Source: Panulirus ornatus (Eukaryota; Arthropoda; Malacostraca; Decapoda; Palinuridae). Taken from it: a DNA stretch of 64,000 bases. The translations under genes were made by a program, and so were the position numbers. Position 1 is the first letter of the stretch. Each line of letters starts with the position of its first letter. Shown piece after piece: positions 51,446-64,000 of this stretch. Under the pieces are notes generated by a model, which was given only the letters and a program-made list of their open reading frames with translations, was not told where the DNA came from and made no database searches. The stretch spans positions 14,954,989 to 15,018,988 of the forward strand of contig NC_092287.1 of NCBI RefSeq assembly GCF_036320965.1, written 5' to 3'.

Positions 51446-53608
51446 GATGGATGTTTTATTGATGGAGGTACTAGGATCATGAGGGGAATACCACAGAAAT
51501 GATGGAGGTACTTGGATCATGATGGTATCACAGTAATGATTGAGGTACTTCAATCATGATGGAAGTACCACAGTAATGATGGAGGTACTTCGATCATGAT
51601 GGAGGTACCACAGTGAAAATAGAGGTACTTGAACCATGATGGAGCACAAGTGTAATGATGGAGTTACTTGCATCATCAGGGAGGTACTTGGATTATGATA
51701 GAGGCACAAGTGTAATGATACAGGTACTTAGATCATGATGAAGATACTTAGATTATGATGGAGGTACTTGGATCATGATGGAGGTACCAAAGTAATGATG
51801 GAGGTACTTGGATCATGATGGCGGTACCAAAGTAATGATGGAGGTACTTGGATCATCAGGGAGGTATTTGGATAATGATGGAAATACCACATTAATGATG
51901 GAGGTACTTGGATCATGATAAAAGTTGCACAGTAAAGATGGAGGTGCCTGGAATATGATGAAGGTACCACAGTACTGATAGAGGTACTTGGATCATGATG
52001 GAGGTACCATAGTAATGATGGAGGAACTTGGATAATGATGGAAATACCATAGTAAGGATGGAGGTACTTGGATCATGATGGAAGTACCACAGTAATGATG
52101 GAGGTATTTGATTCACGACGGAGGTACAAGCGTGATAATGGAGGTACTTTGATAATGATGGAGATACCACAGTATTGATGGAGGTACTTGGATCATGATG
52201 GAGGTATCATAGTAATAATGGAGTTACTTGGATCATGATGGAGGTACTTAGATCATAATGGAAGTACCATAATAATGATGGAGGTACTAGGATCATGATG
52301 AAGGTAAAATTATAACAATAATGATGGAGGTACTGGGAACATGATGGAAGTACCACAGTAATAATGGAGGTACGCGGATCATGATGGAGGTGCCACAGTA
52401 ATGATGGATGTACTTGGATCATGATGAAGGTACCACAGTAATAATGGAGTTACTTGGATCATGATGGAAGTAACACAGTAATAATGGAGGTACTTGGACA
52501 TGATGGAGGTACCGCAGTAATGAGGGAGGTACTTGGATCATTATGGAGGTACAGCAGAAATAATGGAGATATTTGGAGCATGATGGAAGAACCACAGTAA
52601 TGATGGAGGTACTTGGATCATAATGAAGGTACAAGTGTAATGATGTAGGTACTTGGATCATGATTGAGGTACTACAGTAATGATAAAGGTACTTGTACCA
52701 TGATGGAGATACTTGGGTCATGATGGAAGTACCACAGTAATGATAGAGATATTTGGATCATGATGGAGGTACTTGGATCATGATGGAGGTACAAGTACAA
52801 TGATAGAGGTACTTCGATCATAATGGAGGTACTTGGATCTTGATTGAGATACTTGAATCATGATGTAAGTACCACAGTAATGATGGAGGTATTTGGATCA
52901 TGATGAAGGTACTTGGATAATGATGGAGGTACGAGTGTAATGATAGAGGAACTTCGATCATGAAGGAGGTACTTGGATCTTGATGGAGGTACTTGGATAA
53001 TGATGGAAGTACCACAGTAATGACGAAGGTTCTTGGGTCATAATGGAGGTACAAGTGTTATAATGGAGGTAGGTCGATCATGATGAAAGTACCACAGTAA
53101 TGAGGGAGGTACCTGGATCATGATGGAGGTACTTCGATAATAATGGAAGTACCAGAGTAATGATGGAGATACTTGGATCATGATGGACTTACCACGGTAA
53201 TGATGGAGGTACTTGGTTCATAATGGAGGTACCACACTAATGATGAAGGTACTTGGATCATGATGGAAGTACCACAGTGATGATGGATGTACTTGGATCA
53301 TGATGGAAGTACGAGAGTAATGATTTAGGTACCTGGATCATGACGGAGGTACCACAGTAATGATGGAGGTACTTCGATGATAGAGGTACAAGTGTAATGA
53401 TGTAGGTACTTGGATCATGATGGAGGTACCACAGTAATGATGGGGGTACTTGTATCATGATGGAAGTACCACAGTAATGATGGAGGTACTTGGATCATGA
53501 TGGAGGTACCACAGTAATGATGGAGATACTTTTATCATGATAGAAGTACCACAGTAATGATTGAGGTACTTGGATCATGATGGAGATACCACAGTAATTA
53601 GGGATGTA

Positions 53609-53708
53609 NNNNNNNNNNNNNNNNNNNNNNNNNNNNNNNNNNNNNNNNNNNNNNNNNNNNNNNNNNNNNNNNNNNNNNNNNNNNNNNNNNNNNNNNNNNN
53701 NNNNNNNN
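53609..53708. other. assembly gap, 100 N
   Basis: Exactly 100 N inside the 20-bp satellite, so the array length is not reliable. Confidence 1.
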
Positions 53709-56700
53709 TGATGGAGGTACTTGGATAATGATGGAAGTACCAAAGTAATGATGGCGGTACTTGGATCATAATGAATGTACAAATTTAATAATGAGTGTAC
53801 ATCGATCATGATGGAAGTACCACAGTAATGATGGAGGTACTTGGGTCATGATGGAGGTACCACAGTAATGTTTGAGGAACTTGGATCATGAAGGAGGTAC
53901 CACAGTAATGATGGAGGTACTTGGATCATAATGGAGGTACCAGAGGAATGATGGAGATTCTTTGATCATGATGGAGGTACTTGGATCATGATGTTGGTAC
54001 AATTGTAATGATAGAGGTACTTCGATCATGATGGCAGGCAACTAGATCATGATGGAGGTACTTGGATCACGATGGAAGTGCCACAGTAATGATGGATGTA
54101 CTTGAATCATGATTGAGGATATTTGGATCATGATGGAGGTACTTCGCTCATGATGGCGGTACCACAGTAATGATGGAGGTTCTTTGATCATGATGTAGGT
54201 ACTTGGGAGTACATGGATAATGATGGAAGTACCACAGTAATGATGGAGGTACTTGGATCATAATGGAGGTGCAAGTGTAATAATGGAGGTACTTCGATCA
54301 TGATGGAAGAACCTGGGTAATGATGGAGGTACTTGGACCATGATGGATGTACAAGTGTAATGATTGAGGTGTTTGGATCATGATGGAGGTACCACAGTAA
54401 AGAATCATGATGGAGGTACTTCGATAATGATGGAGGTACCACAGTAATGATGGAGTTTCTTTGATCGTGATGGAGGTACGTGGATAATGATCGAGGTACT
54501 TAGATAAAGATGGAAGTACCAAAGAAATGATGGAGGCACTTGGATCATGGAGGAGGTACAAGTATAATGATGGGTATACTTCGACCATGATGAAAGTACC
54601 ACAGCAATGATGGAGGTACTTGAATCATGAAGGAGGTAGCGCAGTTATGTGGATTGACTTGGATGATGATGGAAGTACACCGGTAATGATGGAGGTACTT
54701 GGATCATGATGGAAGTACCACACTAATACCTAGGTACTTGGATCATGATGGAAGTATCACAGTAATGATGGAGGTTCTTTGATAATGATGGAGGTACTTG
54801 GATGATGATGGAAGTAATTGGATCATACTGGAGTTATCACAGTAGTGATAGAAGTACTTGGATCATGATGGAAGTACTTCGATCATGATGGAGGTACAAC
54901 AGTAATGATGGAGGTTCTTTGATCATGATGGAGGTACTTGGATGATGATGAAAGTACTTGCATTATGATGGAAGTACCACAGTAATGATGAAGTTACCTG
55001 GATCATAATGGAGGTGCAAATGAAATAATGGAGATACTTCGATGGAAGTACCACAGTAATGATGGAGGTACTTGGATCATGATGGAGGTACAAGTGTAAT
55101 GATGTAGGTACTTCGATCAGGATGAAGGTACCACAGTACTAATTGAGGCAATTTGGTCATGATGGAGGTACTTCAATCATGATAGAAGTACCAGAATATT
55201 GATGTAATAACTTTGATCATGATGGGGTTACCACACTAGTGATGGAGGTACTTGGATCATGATGGAGGTACCACAGTAATGATTGAGGTACTTGGATCAT
55301 GATGGAAGTACCACAGTAATGATTGATTTACGTGGATCATGAAGGAGGTACCCCAGTAATGATAGAGGTACTTGGATCATGATAGACGTACCACAGTAAT
55401 GATGGAGGTACTTAGATCATGATGAAGGTACGACAGTAATGATGGTGGAACTTGGATCAAGACGGATTTTACAAGTGTAATGATGGAGGTCCTTTGATCA
55501 TGATGGAGGTACTTCGACCATGATAGAGGTACATGGATAATGATATGAAGTACCACAGTAATGATGGAGGTAACTGGATCATAATGGAGGTACAAGTGTA
55601 ATAATGAAGGTACTTGGATCATGATGAAAGTACCACAGTAATGATGGAGGTACTTGGATCATGAAGGAGGTACCACAGTAAAAATGGAGGTAATTGGATC
55701 ATGATGGAAGACCCACAGTATGATGGAGTACTTCTTTCATGATTGAGGTACTTGGATCATGATGTAGGTACTTCGATCATGATGGAGGTACCACAGTAAT
55801 GATGGAGGTTTTTTTGGTCATGATGGTGGTACTTGGATCATGATGTAAGTACTTGGATAATGATGGTAGTACCACAGTATTAATGGAGGTACTTAGATCA
55901 TAATGGAGGTGCAAGTGTAATATTGGAGGAACTTCGTTCATGATGGAAGAACCACAATAATGATGGAGGTACTTGGATCATGATGGAGTTACAAGTGTAA
56001 TGATGTAGGTACTTCGATCAACATGAAGGCACCACATCAGTAATGGAGGTAATTGGATGATGATGGAGGTACTTGAATCATAATGGAAGTACTACAGTAA
56101 TGATGGAGGTACTTGGATTATGATGGAGTTACCACAGTAGTGATAGAGGCACTTCGTTCATGATGGATGTACCACAGTAATGATGGAGGTACTTGGATCA
56201 TCTTGGAAGTATCACGGTAACGATTGAGGTACTTGGATCATGAAGGAGGTACCACAGTATTGATGGAAGTTCTTGGATCATGATGGAAGTACTACAGTAA
56301 TGATGGAGGTACTTAGATCATGATGGAGGTACCACAGTAATGATGGAGGTACTTGGATCATTATGGAGGTACAAGCGTAATGATGGAGGTACTTTGATCA
56401 TGATGGAGGTACCAGAGTAATGATGAAGGTACCTGAATCATGATGAAGGTACAAGTGTAATGATTATGTACTTGGATCATGATGGAGGTACCACTGTAAT
56501 GATGAAGGTACTTGAATCATGATTGAGGCACTTGGATCATGATGGACGGATTATCATCATGATGGAAGTACGACAGTAATGATGGAGGTTTTTTGATCAT
56601 GATGGAGGTACGACAGAAATGATAGAGGTTCTTTTATCATGATGGAGGTACTTTGATCATGATGGATGTGCTTGGATAATGATGTGAAGTACCACAGTAA

Positions 56701-59700
56701 TGATAGAGGTGCTGGGATCACAACGGAGGTACAAGTGTAATAATGGAGGTACTTCGATCATGATGGAAGTACCACCTTAATGATGGAGGTACTTGGATCA
56801 TGAATTAAGTACCACAGTCATGATGAAGGTACTTGGATCATGATGGAAGTACGACAGTAAATGATGGAGGTACATGGATCATGATGGAGGCACCACAGTA
56901 ATAATGGAGGTACTTGGATCATGATGGAAGTACCACAGTAGTGACTGACGTACTTAGATCATGGAGGAGGTACCACAGTAATGACTGAGGTACATGGATC
57001 ATGATGGAAGAACTACTTTAATGATGGAGGTACTTCGATCATGATGGAAGTACCACAATAATGATGGAGGTACTTGGATCATGAAGGAGGCACCACAGTA
57101 ATGTTGGAGGAACTTGGATCATGATGGAAGTACTACAGTAAATGATAGAGGTACCTGGATCATGATGGAGGTACCACAATAATGATGGAGTTACTTGGAT
57201 CATGATGGAAGTACCACAGTAATGATTGACGTACTTGGATCATGAAGGAGGTACCACAGTAAGGATGGAGGTACTTGGATCGTGATGGAGGTACCACAAT
57301 GATGATGAAGGTACTTGGATCATGATGAAAGTACCACAGTAATGATTCAGGAACTTGGATCATGATGGAGGTAACACAACAAGAATAGAGTTACTTGGAT
57401 CATGATGGATGTACCACAGTAATGATGAAGGCAAATGGATCATGAAGGAGGTACAAGTGTAATGATGGATGTGCTTTGATCACGATGGAGGTACCACAGT
57501 AATGATGGAGGTGCTTTGATCACGATGAAGGTACCACAGTAATGATGGAGGTACTTGAATCATTAAGGTACAAGTGTAATATTTGACGTACTTGGATCAT
57601 GATGGAGGTACCACAGTAATGATGGAGGTACTTGAATCATGACTGAGGTACTTGGATCATGATGGAGGTACCACAGTAATGATGGAGTTACTCGAATCAT
57701 GATTGAGGTACTTTGATCATGATGGAGGTACCACAGTAATGATGGAGGTTCTTTGAGCATGATGGAGGTACTTGGATCATGATTGAAGTACTTGGATAAT
57801 GCTGTGAAGTACCACAGTATTGATGGAGGTACTTGAGTCATGATGGAGGAACCACAGTAATGATGAAGGTACTTCGATCATGATGGACGTACCACAGTAA
57901 TGAAGGAGGCACTTGGGTCATGATGGAGGTATTTGGATCATGATTTAAACACCAAAGTAATGAAGGAGGTACTTGAATCATGATGGACGTACACGTATAA
58001 TGATGTGGTACCTGAATCATGATGGAGGTACCACAGTAATGATAGAGGTACTTGGATCATTGATGGAAGTACCACAGTAATAATGGAGGCACTTGGATCA
58101 TGATGTAGGTACCGCATTAATGATGGAGGTAATAGGATCATGATGGAAGTAACACAGTAATCTTGGAGGTACTTGGATCATGATGGAGGAACCACAGTAA
58201 TGATGGAAGTATTTCGATCATGATGGAGGTACTTGGATCATGATAGAAATGCCACAGTGATGAAGGAGGTACTTGGATCATGATGGAGGTACTTGGATCA
58301 TGATAGAAATGCCACAGTGATGAAGGAGGTACTTGGATCATGATGGACGTATAAATATAACGATGAGGTACTTGGATCATGATGGAGGTACCACAGTAAT
58401 CATGGAAGTACTTAGATCATGATGGAGATACCGCAGTAATGATGGAGGTAATAGGATCATGTTGGAAGTACCACAGTAATCTTGGAGGTACTTAGAACAT
58501 GTTGGAAGTACCACAGTAATGATCAAGGTACGTGAATCATGATGGAGGAACCACAGTAACGATGGAAGTACTTGGATCATTATGGCGGTACCGCATTAAT
58601 GATTGGAAGTACTTGGATCATGATGAAAATACCACAGTAATGATGAAGGTACTTGAATAATAATGGAGGAACAAGTGCAATTGTGGAGGTACTTGGATCA
58701 TGATGCAGTAATGAGTAATGAGTAATGAGTGATGATGGATGTACTTCTATCATGATGGAAGTATAAGGATCATGATGGAAGTACCACAGTAATAATGGAG
58801 GTATTTGGATCGTGATGGAGGTACATGGATCATAGATGTACTCCGAACATTATGGAAGTAATTGGATCATGATTGAGGTACTTGGATCAAGATGGAAGTA
58901 CCACAGTAATGATGGGGGTACTTGGATCATGATGGAGGTACTTCGATCATCATGCAGGTACTTCGATAGAGATGGAGGTACCACAGTAATGATGGAGGAT
59001 CTTTGATCATGATGGAGGTATTTGGATCCTGATGGAAGTATCAGAGTAATGATCGACGTACTTGGATGATAATGGAAGTACAAGTGTAATAATGGGGATA
59101 CTTCGATCGTGATGGAAATACCACAGTAATGATGGAGGTACTTGCATCATGATTGAGGTACAAGTCTAATGATGGAGTTACTTGAATCAGGATGGAGTAA
59201 ACACAATAATAGTCAAGGTAATTGGATCATGATAAAGGTACTTGAATCATGATGGAAGTACCACAGTAATAACGGAGGTACCTGGACAATGATGGAGGTA
59301 CCACAGGAATGATGGAGGTACTTTGATCATGATGGATGTACCACAGTAATGATGGAGGTACTTGAATCATGATTGAGGTACTTGGATCATGATGGACGTA
59401 CTATCATCATGATGGAGGGAAGGCAGTAATGATGGAGGTTCTTTGATCATGATGGAGGTACTTCGATCATGATGGAGGTACTTGGATAATGATGTGAAGT
59501 ACCACAGTAATGCTCGAGGTACTTGGATCATAATGGAGGTACAAGTGTAATAATGGAGGTACTTCGATCATGATGTAAGTACCACACTAATGATGGAGGT
59601 AATTGGATCATGAAGAAGGTACCACAGTAATGATGGAGGTACTTGGATCATGATGGAAGTACTACAGCAAACTATGGAGGTTCCTGGATAATGATAGAGG

Positions 59701-60060
59701 TACCACAGTAATGATGGAGGTACTTGGATCATGATGAAAGTACCACAGTAATTATTGAGGTACTTGGATCATGATGGAGTTACCACAACAAGAACACAGG
59801 TACTTGGATCATGATGGAAGTACCACGTGTAATGATTGAGGTACATGAATCATGATAGAGGTACCAAAGTAATAATGGAGGTACTTGGATCGTGATGGAT
59901 GTACCACATTAATGATGAAGGTACTTGGATCATGATGAAAGTACCACAGTAATGAGTGAGGTACTTGGATCATGATGGAGGTACCACAACAAGAATAGAG
60001 GTACTTGGATCATGATGGAAGGTACCGCAGTAATGATGGAGGTAATAGAATCATGATGGA

Positions 60061-62017
60061 AGTACCAGAGTAATCTTGGAGGTACGTGGATCATGATGGA
60101 ATAACCACAGTAATGAAGGAGGTACTTGGATCATGATGGAGGAGCCACAGTAATGATGGAGGTACTTCGATCATGATGGACGTACCACAGCAATGAAGGA
60201 GGTACTTGGATCATGATGGAGGTTCTTTGATCATGATGGAAACACCAAAGTAATGATGGAGGTACTTGGATCATGATGGACGTACAAGTATAATGATGTG
60301 GTACTTGAATCATGATGGAGGTACCATAGTAATGATAGAGGTACTTGGATCATTGATGGAAGTACCACAATAATAATGGAGGCACTTGGATCATGATGTA
60401 GGTACCGCATTAATGATGGAGGTAATAGGATCATGATGGAAGTACCACAATAATCTTGGAGGTACTTGGATGATGAAGGAGGTAACACAGTAATGATGGA
60501 GGATCTTTGATCATGATGGAGGTATTTGGATCCTGATGGAAGTATCAAAGTAATGATCGAGGTACATGGATCATAATGGAGGTACAAGTGTAATAATGGG
60601 GATACTTCGATCATGATGGAAGTACCACAGTAATGATGGAGGTACTTGCATCATGATTGAGTTACAAGTCTAATAATGGAGTTACTTGGATCAGGATTGA
60701 GGAAACACAGTAATAGTGGAGGTAATTGGATCATGATGGAGGTACTTGAATCATAATGGAAGTACCACAGTAATAACGGAGGTATCTGGATTATGATAGA
60801 GGTACCACAGGAATGATGGAGGTACTTTGATCATGATGGATGCACCACAGTAATGATGGACGTACTTGAATCATGATTGAGGTACTTTGATCGTGATGGA
60901 CGTACTATCATCAAGATGGAGGTAAGGCAGTAATGATGGAGGTTCTTTGATCATGATGGAGGTACTTCGATCATGATGGAGGTACTTGGATAATGATGTG
61001 AAGTACCACAGTAATGATCGAGGTACTTGGATCATAATAAAGGTACAAGTATAATAATGGAGGTACTTCGATCATGATGTAAGTACCACATTAATGATGG
61101 AGGTAATTGGATCATGAAGAAAATACCACAGTAATGATGGAAGTACTTGGATCATGATGGAAGTACTACGGCAAACTATGGAGGTACCTGGATAATGATA
61201 GATGTACCACAGTAAGGTACATGGATCATGATGAAAGTACCACAGTAATGATTGAGGTACTTGGATCATGATGGAGTTACCACAACAAGAACACAGTTAC
61301 TTGGATCATGATGGAAGTACCACGTGTAATGATTGAGGTACTTGGATCATGATAGAGATACCAAAGTAATGATGGAGGTATTTTTATCATGATGGAAGTA
61401 CCACATTAATGATGGAGGTACTTGGATCATGTTGAAGGTACAACAATAATGATGAAGGTACTTGGATCATGATGAAAGTACCACAGTAATGAGTGAGGTA
61501 CTTGGATCATATTGGAGGTACCACAGCAAGAATAGAGGTACTTGGATCAAGATGGAAGGTACCGCAGTAACGATGGAGGTAATAGGATCATGATGGAAGT
61601 ACCAGAGTAATCTTGGAGGTACATGGATCATGATGGAATAACCACAGTAATGAAGGAGGTACTTGGATCATGATGGAGGAACCACAGTAATGATGGAGGT
61701 ACTTCGATCATGATGGACGCACCACAATAATGAAGGAGGTACTTGGATCAATATGGAGGTACTTTGATCATGATGGAAACACCAAAGTAATGATGGAGGT
61801 ACTTGGATCATGATGGACGTACAAGTATAATGATGTGGTACTTGAATCATGATGGAGGTACCACAGTAATGATAGAGGTACTTGGATCGTTGATGGAAGT
61901 ACCACAATAATAATGGAGGCACTTGGATCATGATGTAGGTACCGCATTAATGATGGAGGTAATAGGATCATGATGGAAGTACCACAATAATCTTGGAGGT
62001 ACTTGGATGATGAAGGA
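60061..62017. repeat. higher-order duplication in the 20-bp satellite
   Basis: A block of about 420 bp starting 'agtaccagagtaatcttgg' at 60061 recurs at 61598, offset 1537, and keeps the same offset to 'tgatgaagga' at 60471 and 62008. Part of it (a run with 'cattgatggaagtacc') also occurs at 58061, offset 2293 from 60354. Another block with 'cttggataatgatgtgaagt' occurs near 59481 and 60985, offset 1504. Confidence 0.85.
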
Positions 62018-64000
62018 TGTACCACAGTAATGATGACGGTACTTGGATTATGATTTAATTACTGCAATAATGATGGAGGTACTACAGTAATGATGGAGGT
62101 ACTTGGATCATGATGGAGGTACAAGTGTAATGATGGATGTACTTTGATCACGGAGGGACATCAGTAATAATGGAGGTACTTGAACCATGAAGGTACAAGT
62201 GTACAGATTGAGATACTTGGATAATGATGGAGGTACTTCAGTAATGATAAAAGTATTTGGAACATGATTGAGTTACTTGGATCATTATGGAGGTACCAGA
62301 GTAATGATGGAGGTACATGAACCATGATTGAGGTACTTGGATCATGATGGAGGTACTTTAATCATGATGGAGGTACCAGAGTAATGATGGAGGTTCTTTG
62401 ATCAAGATGGAGGTACCAGAGTAATGATGGAGGTACTTTGATCATGATGGAGGTACGACAGTAATGATGGAAGTACTTGGATCATGATGGAGGTAAGGCA
62501 GTAATGATGGAGGTAATAGGATCATTATGGAAGTACCACAGTACTCTTGGAAGTACTTCGAACCACCACAGTAATGATCGAGGTACTTGGATCATGATGG
62601 AGGAACCACAGTAATGATAGAAGTACTAGGATCATTTGCCGGTACCACAGTAATGATTGAGGTACTTGGATCATGATGGAAGTATCACAGTAATAATGAA
62701 AGAACTTGAATAATGATGAAGGCACAAGTGTAATTATGGCGGTACTTGGATCATGATGGAGGTACCACAGTAATGATGGAGGTACTTGGATCATGAAGGA
62801 GGTACCACAGTAATGATGGAGGTACTTGGATCATTATGGAGGTACAAATGTAATGATGGATGTACTTTGATCATGATAGAGGTACCACAGTAATTATGGA
62901 AGTACTTCAATCATGAAGGTGAAAGTGTAATGATTCAGGTACTTGGATCATGATGGAGGTACCAAAGTAATGATAGAGGTACTTAGATCATGATGGAGGT
63001 ATAAATGTAATGATGGATATACTTTGTTCATGATGGAGGTACCACAGTAATGATGGAGGTACTTGAATCATGAAGGTACAAGTGTAATGATTTAGGTAAT
63101 TGGATAACGATGGAAGTCCCACAGAAATGATGGAGGTTCTTGAATCATGATTGAGGTACTTGGATCATGAAGGAGGTACCACAGTAATGATGGAGGTACT
63201 TAAATCATGATTGAGGTACTTGGATCATGATAGAGGTACTTTGATCATGATGGAGGTACCACAGTAAATATGGAAGTACCTGGATCCTGAGAGAGGTACC
63301 GCAGTAATGATAGAGGTAAATGGATCAAGATGGAAGTACCACAGTAATCTTGGAGGTACTTGGAACATGTTAGAAGTACCACAGTATTGATCGAGGTACT
63401 TGTATCATGATGGAAGAACCACATTAATGATGGAAGTCCTTGGATCATTATGGCGGTACCGCAGTAATGATTGAGGTACTTGGATCATGATGGAAGTACG
63501 TCAGCAATGATGAAGGTACTTGAATAATGATGGAGGTAGAAGTGCAATTATGGAGGTATTTGGATCATGATGGAGGTACCATAGTAATGATGGATGTACT
63601 TGTATCATGATTGAGGTACTTGGATCATGATGGAAATACCACATTCATATTGGAGGTACTTGGATCATGATTGAGGTACAAGTCTAACGATGGAGATACT
63701 TGGATCAAGATGGGGGAAACAGTAATATTGGAGGTAATTGGATTATGATGGAGGTACTTGGATCATAATGGAAACACCACAGTAATAATGGAGGTACCTG
63801 GATTATGATGGAGGTACCAGAGTAATGATGGAGGTACTTTAATCATGATGGAGGTACCCTAGAAATTGTGGAGGTACTTGAATCATGATGAACGTACTAT
63901 CATCAAGATAGAGGTACGGCAGTAATGATGGAGGTTCTTTTATCATGATGGAGGTACTTCGATCATGATGGAGGTACTTGGATAATGATGGAGGTACATG

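Larger units (their letters stand above)
51446..64000. repeat. 20-bp satellite array, over 12.5 kb
   Basis: Monomers share GATGGAGGTAC and differ after it: type A GATGGAGGTACTTGGATCAT, type B GATGGAGGTACCACAGTAAT, type C GATGGAGGTACAAGTGTAAT, and a rarer type with GGTTCTTTGATCAT. A and B mostly alternate, giving a 40-bp pattern. The monomer has few stops on the minus strand and three monomers make 20 codons, which explains the many MIQVPPSLLWYLHHDPSTS frames. It contains one 100-N gap and reaches the window end. Confidence 0.97.

Noticed and set aside
51773..63448. Dozens of minus-strand frames of the type MIQVPPSLLWYLHHDPSTS
   Set aside because: They arise from the 20-bp satellite: three monomers make 20 codons with few stops. 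Frames are broken at every indel and show no selection, so they are not a repeat protein family.
51446..64000. CRISPR-like regularity of the 20-bp repeats
   Set aside because: There are no unique spacers; monomers are directly contiguous and the host is a eukaryote. It is a satellite.

Overview
The window looks like host chromosomal DNA from a crustacean, probably a decapod. I infer this from three things. A split gene on the minus strand encodes the laminin-G/EGF part of an arthropod N-cadherin (CadN). Long (TA)n microsatellites are everywhere. An abundant family of endonuclease plus reverse-transcriptase non-LTR retrotransposons has features of the RTE clade. No bacterial, phage or viral gene was recognised. 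Most long open frames are products of repeats, not genes.

Layout. 1-20150 is a graveyard of one LINE family, called the 'FADD LINE' here (about twelve copies in the whole window), in both orientations. Copies are separated by (TA)n blocks. Mixed in are three copies of a short non-autonomous element built from the two ends of the LINE, two tRNA-headed SINE loci, a 98-bp-arm inverted repeat, and one exon of a different host gene (FERM C-lobe, minus strand, 12396-12562) beside an assembly gap. 20318-24348 holds five CadN exons (minus strand) whose splice sites and phases fit together: 24003-24348, 23562-23807, 22949-23296, 22487-22844 and 20318-20507. They give about 496 codons of extracellular EGF and laminin-G sequence. 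The cadherin repeats, transmembrane segment and catenin-binding tail are not in view, so the next downstream intron must be long and packed with LINEs. 24780-27130 is a decayed Jockey/CR1-type LINE. 27340-28767 is more microsatellite, short LINE-derived element and LINE.

28868-43133 is a tandem array of a 2,540-bp unit, about 5.6 copies, starting at an assembly gap. The four copies next to the gap are almost identical; the fifth and sixth are increasingly diverged. Each junction carries a possible signal-peptide exon followed by GTAAGT, and about 590 bp later a pyrimidine-rich acceptor and a second short exon with a faint Kazal-like cysteine pattern. This is the best candidate for something undescribed, but it is speculative.

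43835-51445 is a degenerate satellite with a period of about 200-220 bp, full of TGATGTCA. It is split by a 5'-truncated LINE insertion at 47581-50648. 51446-64000 is a 20-bp satellite that alternates monomer types and has roughly 1.5-kb higher-order duplications; it runs off the end of the window. Three 100-base N gaps (12296, 28768, 53609) mean that order across them is scaffold-level only.

LINE, short LINE-derived element and microsatellite are linked: LINE 3' tails are short A/T tandem repeats that run into the (TA)n blocks, and the short element has both LINE termini and would plausibly be mobilised by LINE proteins.
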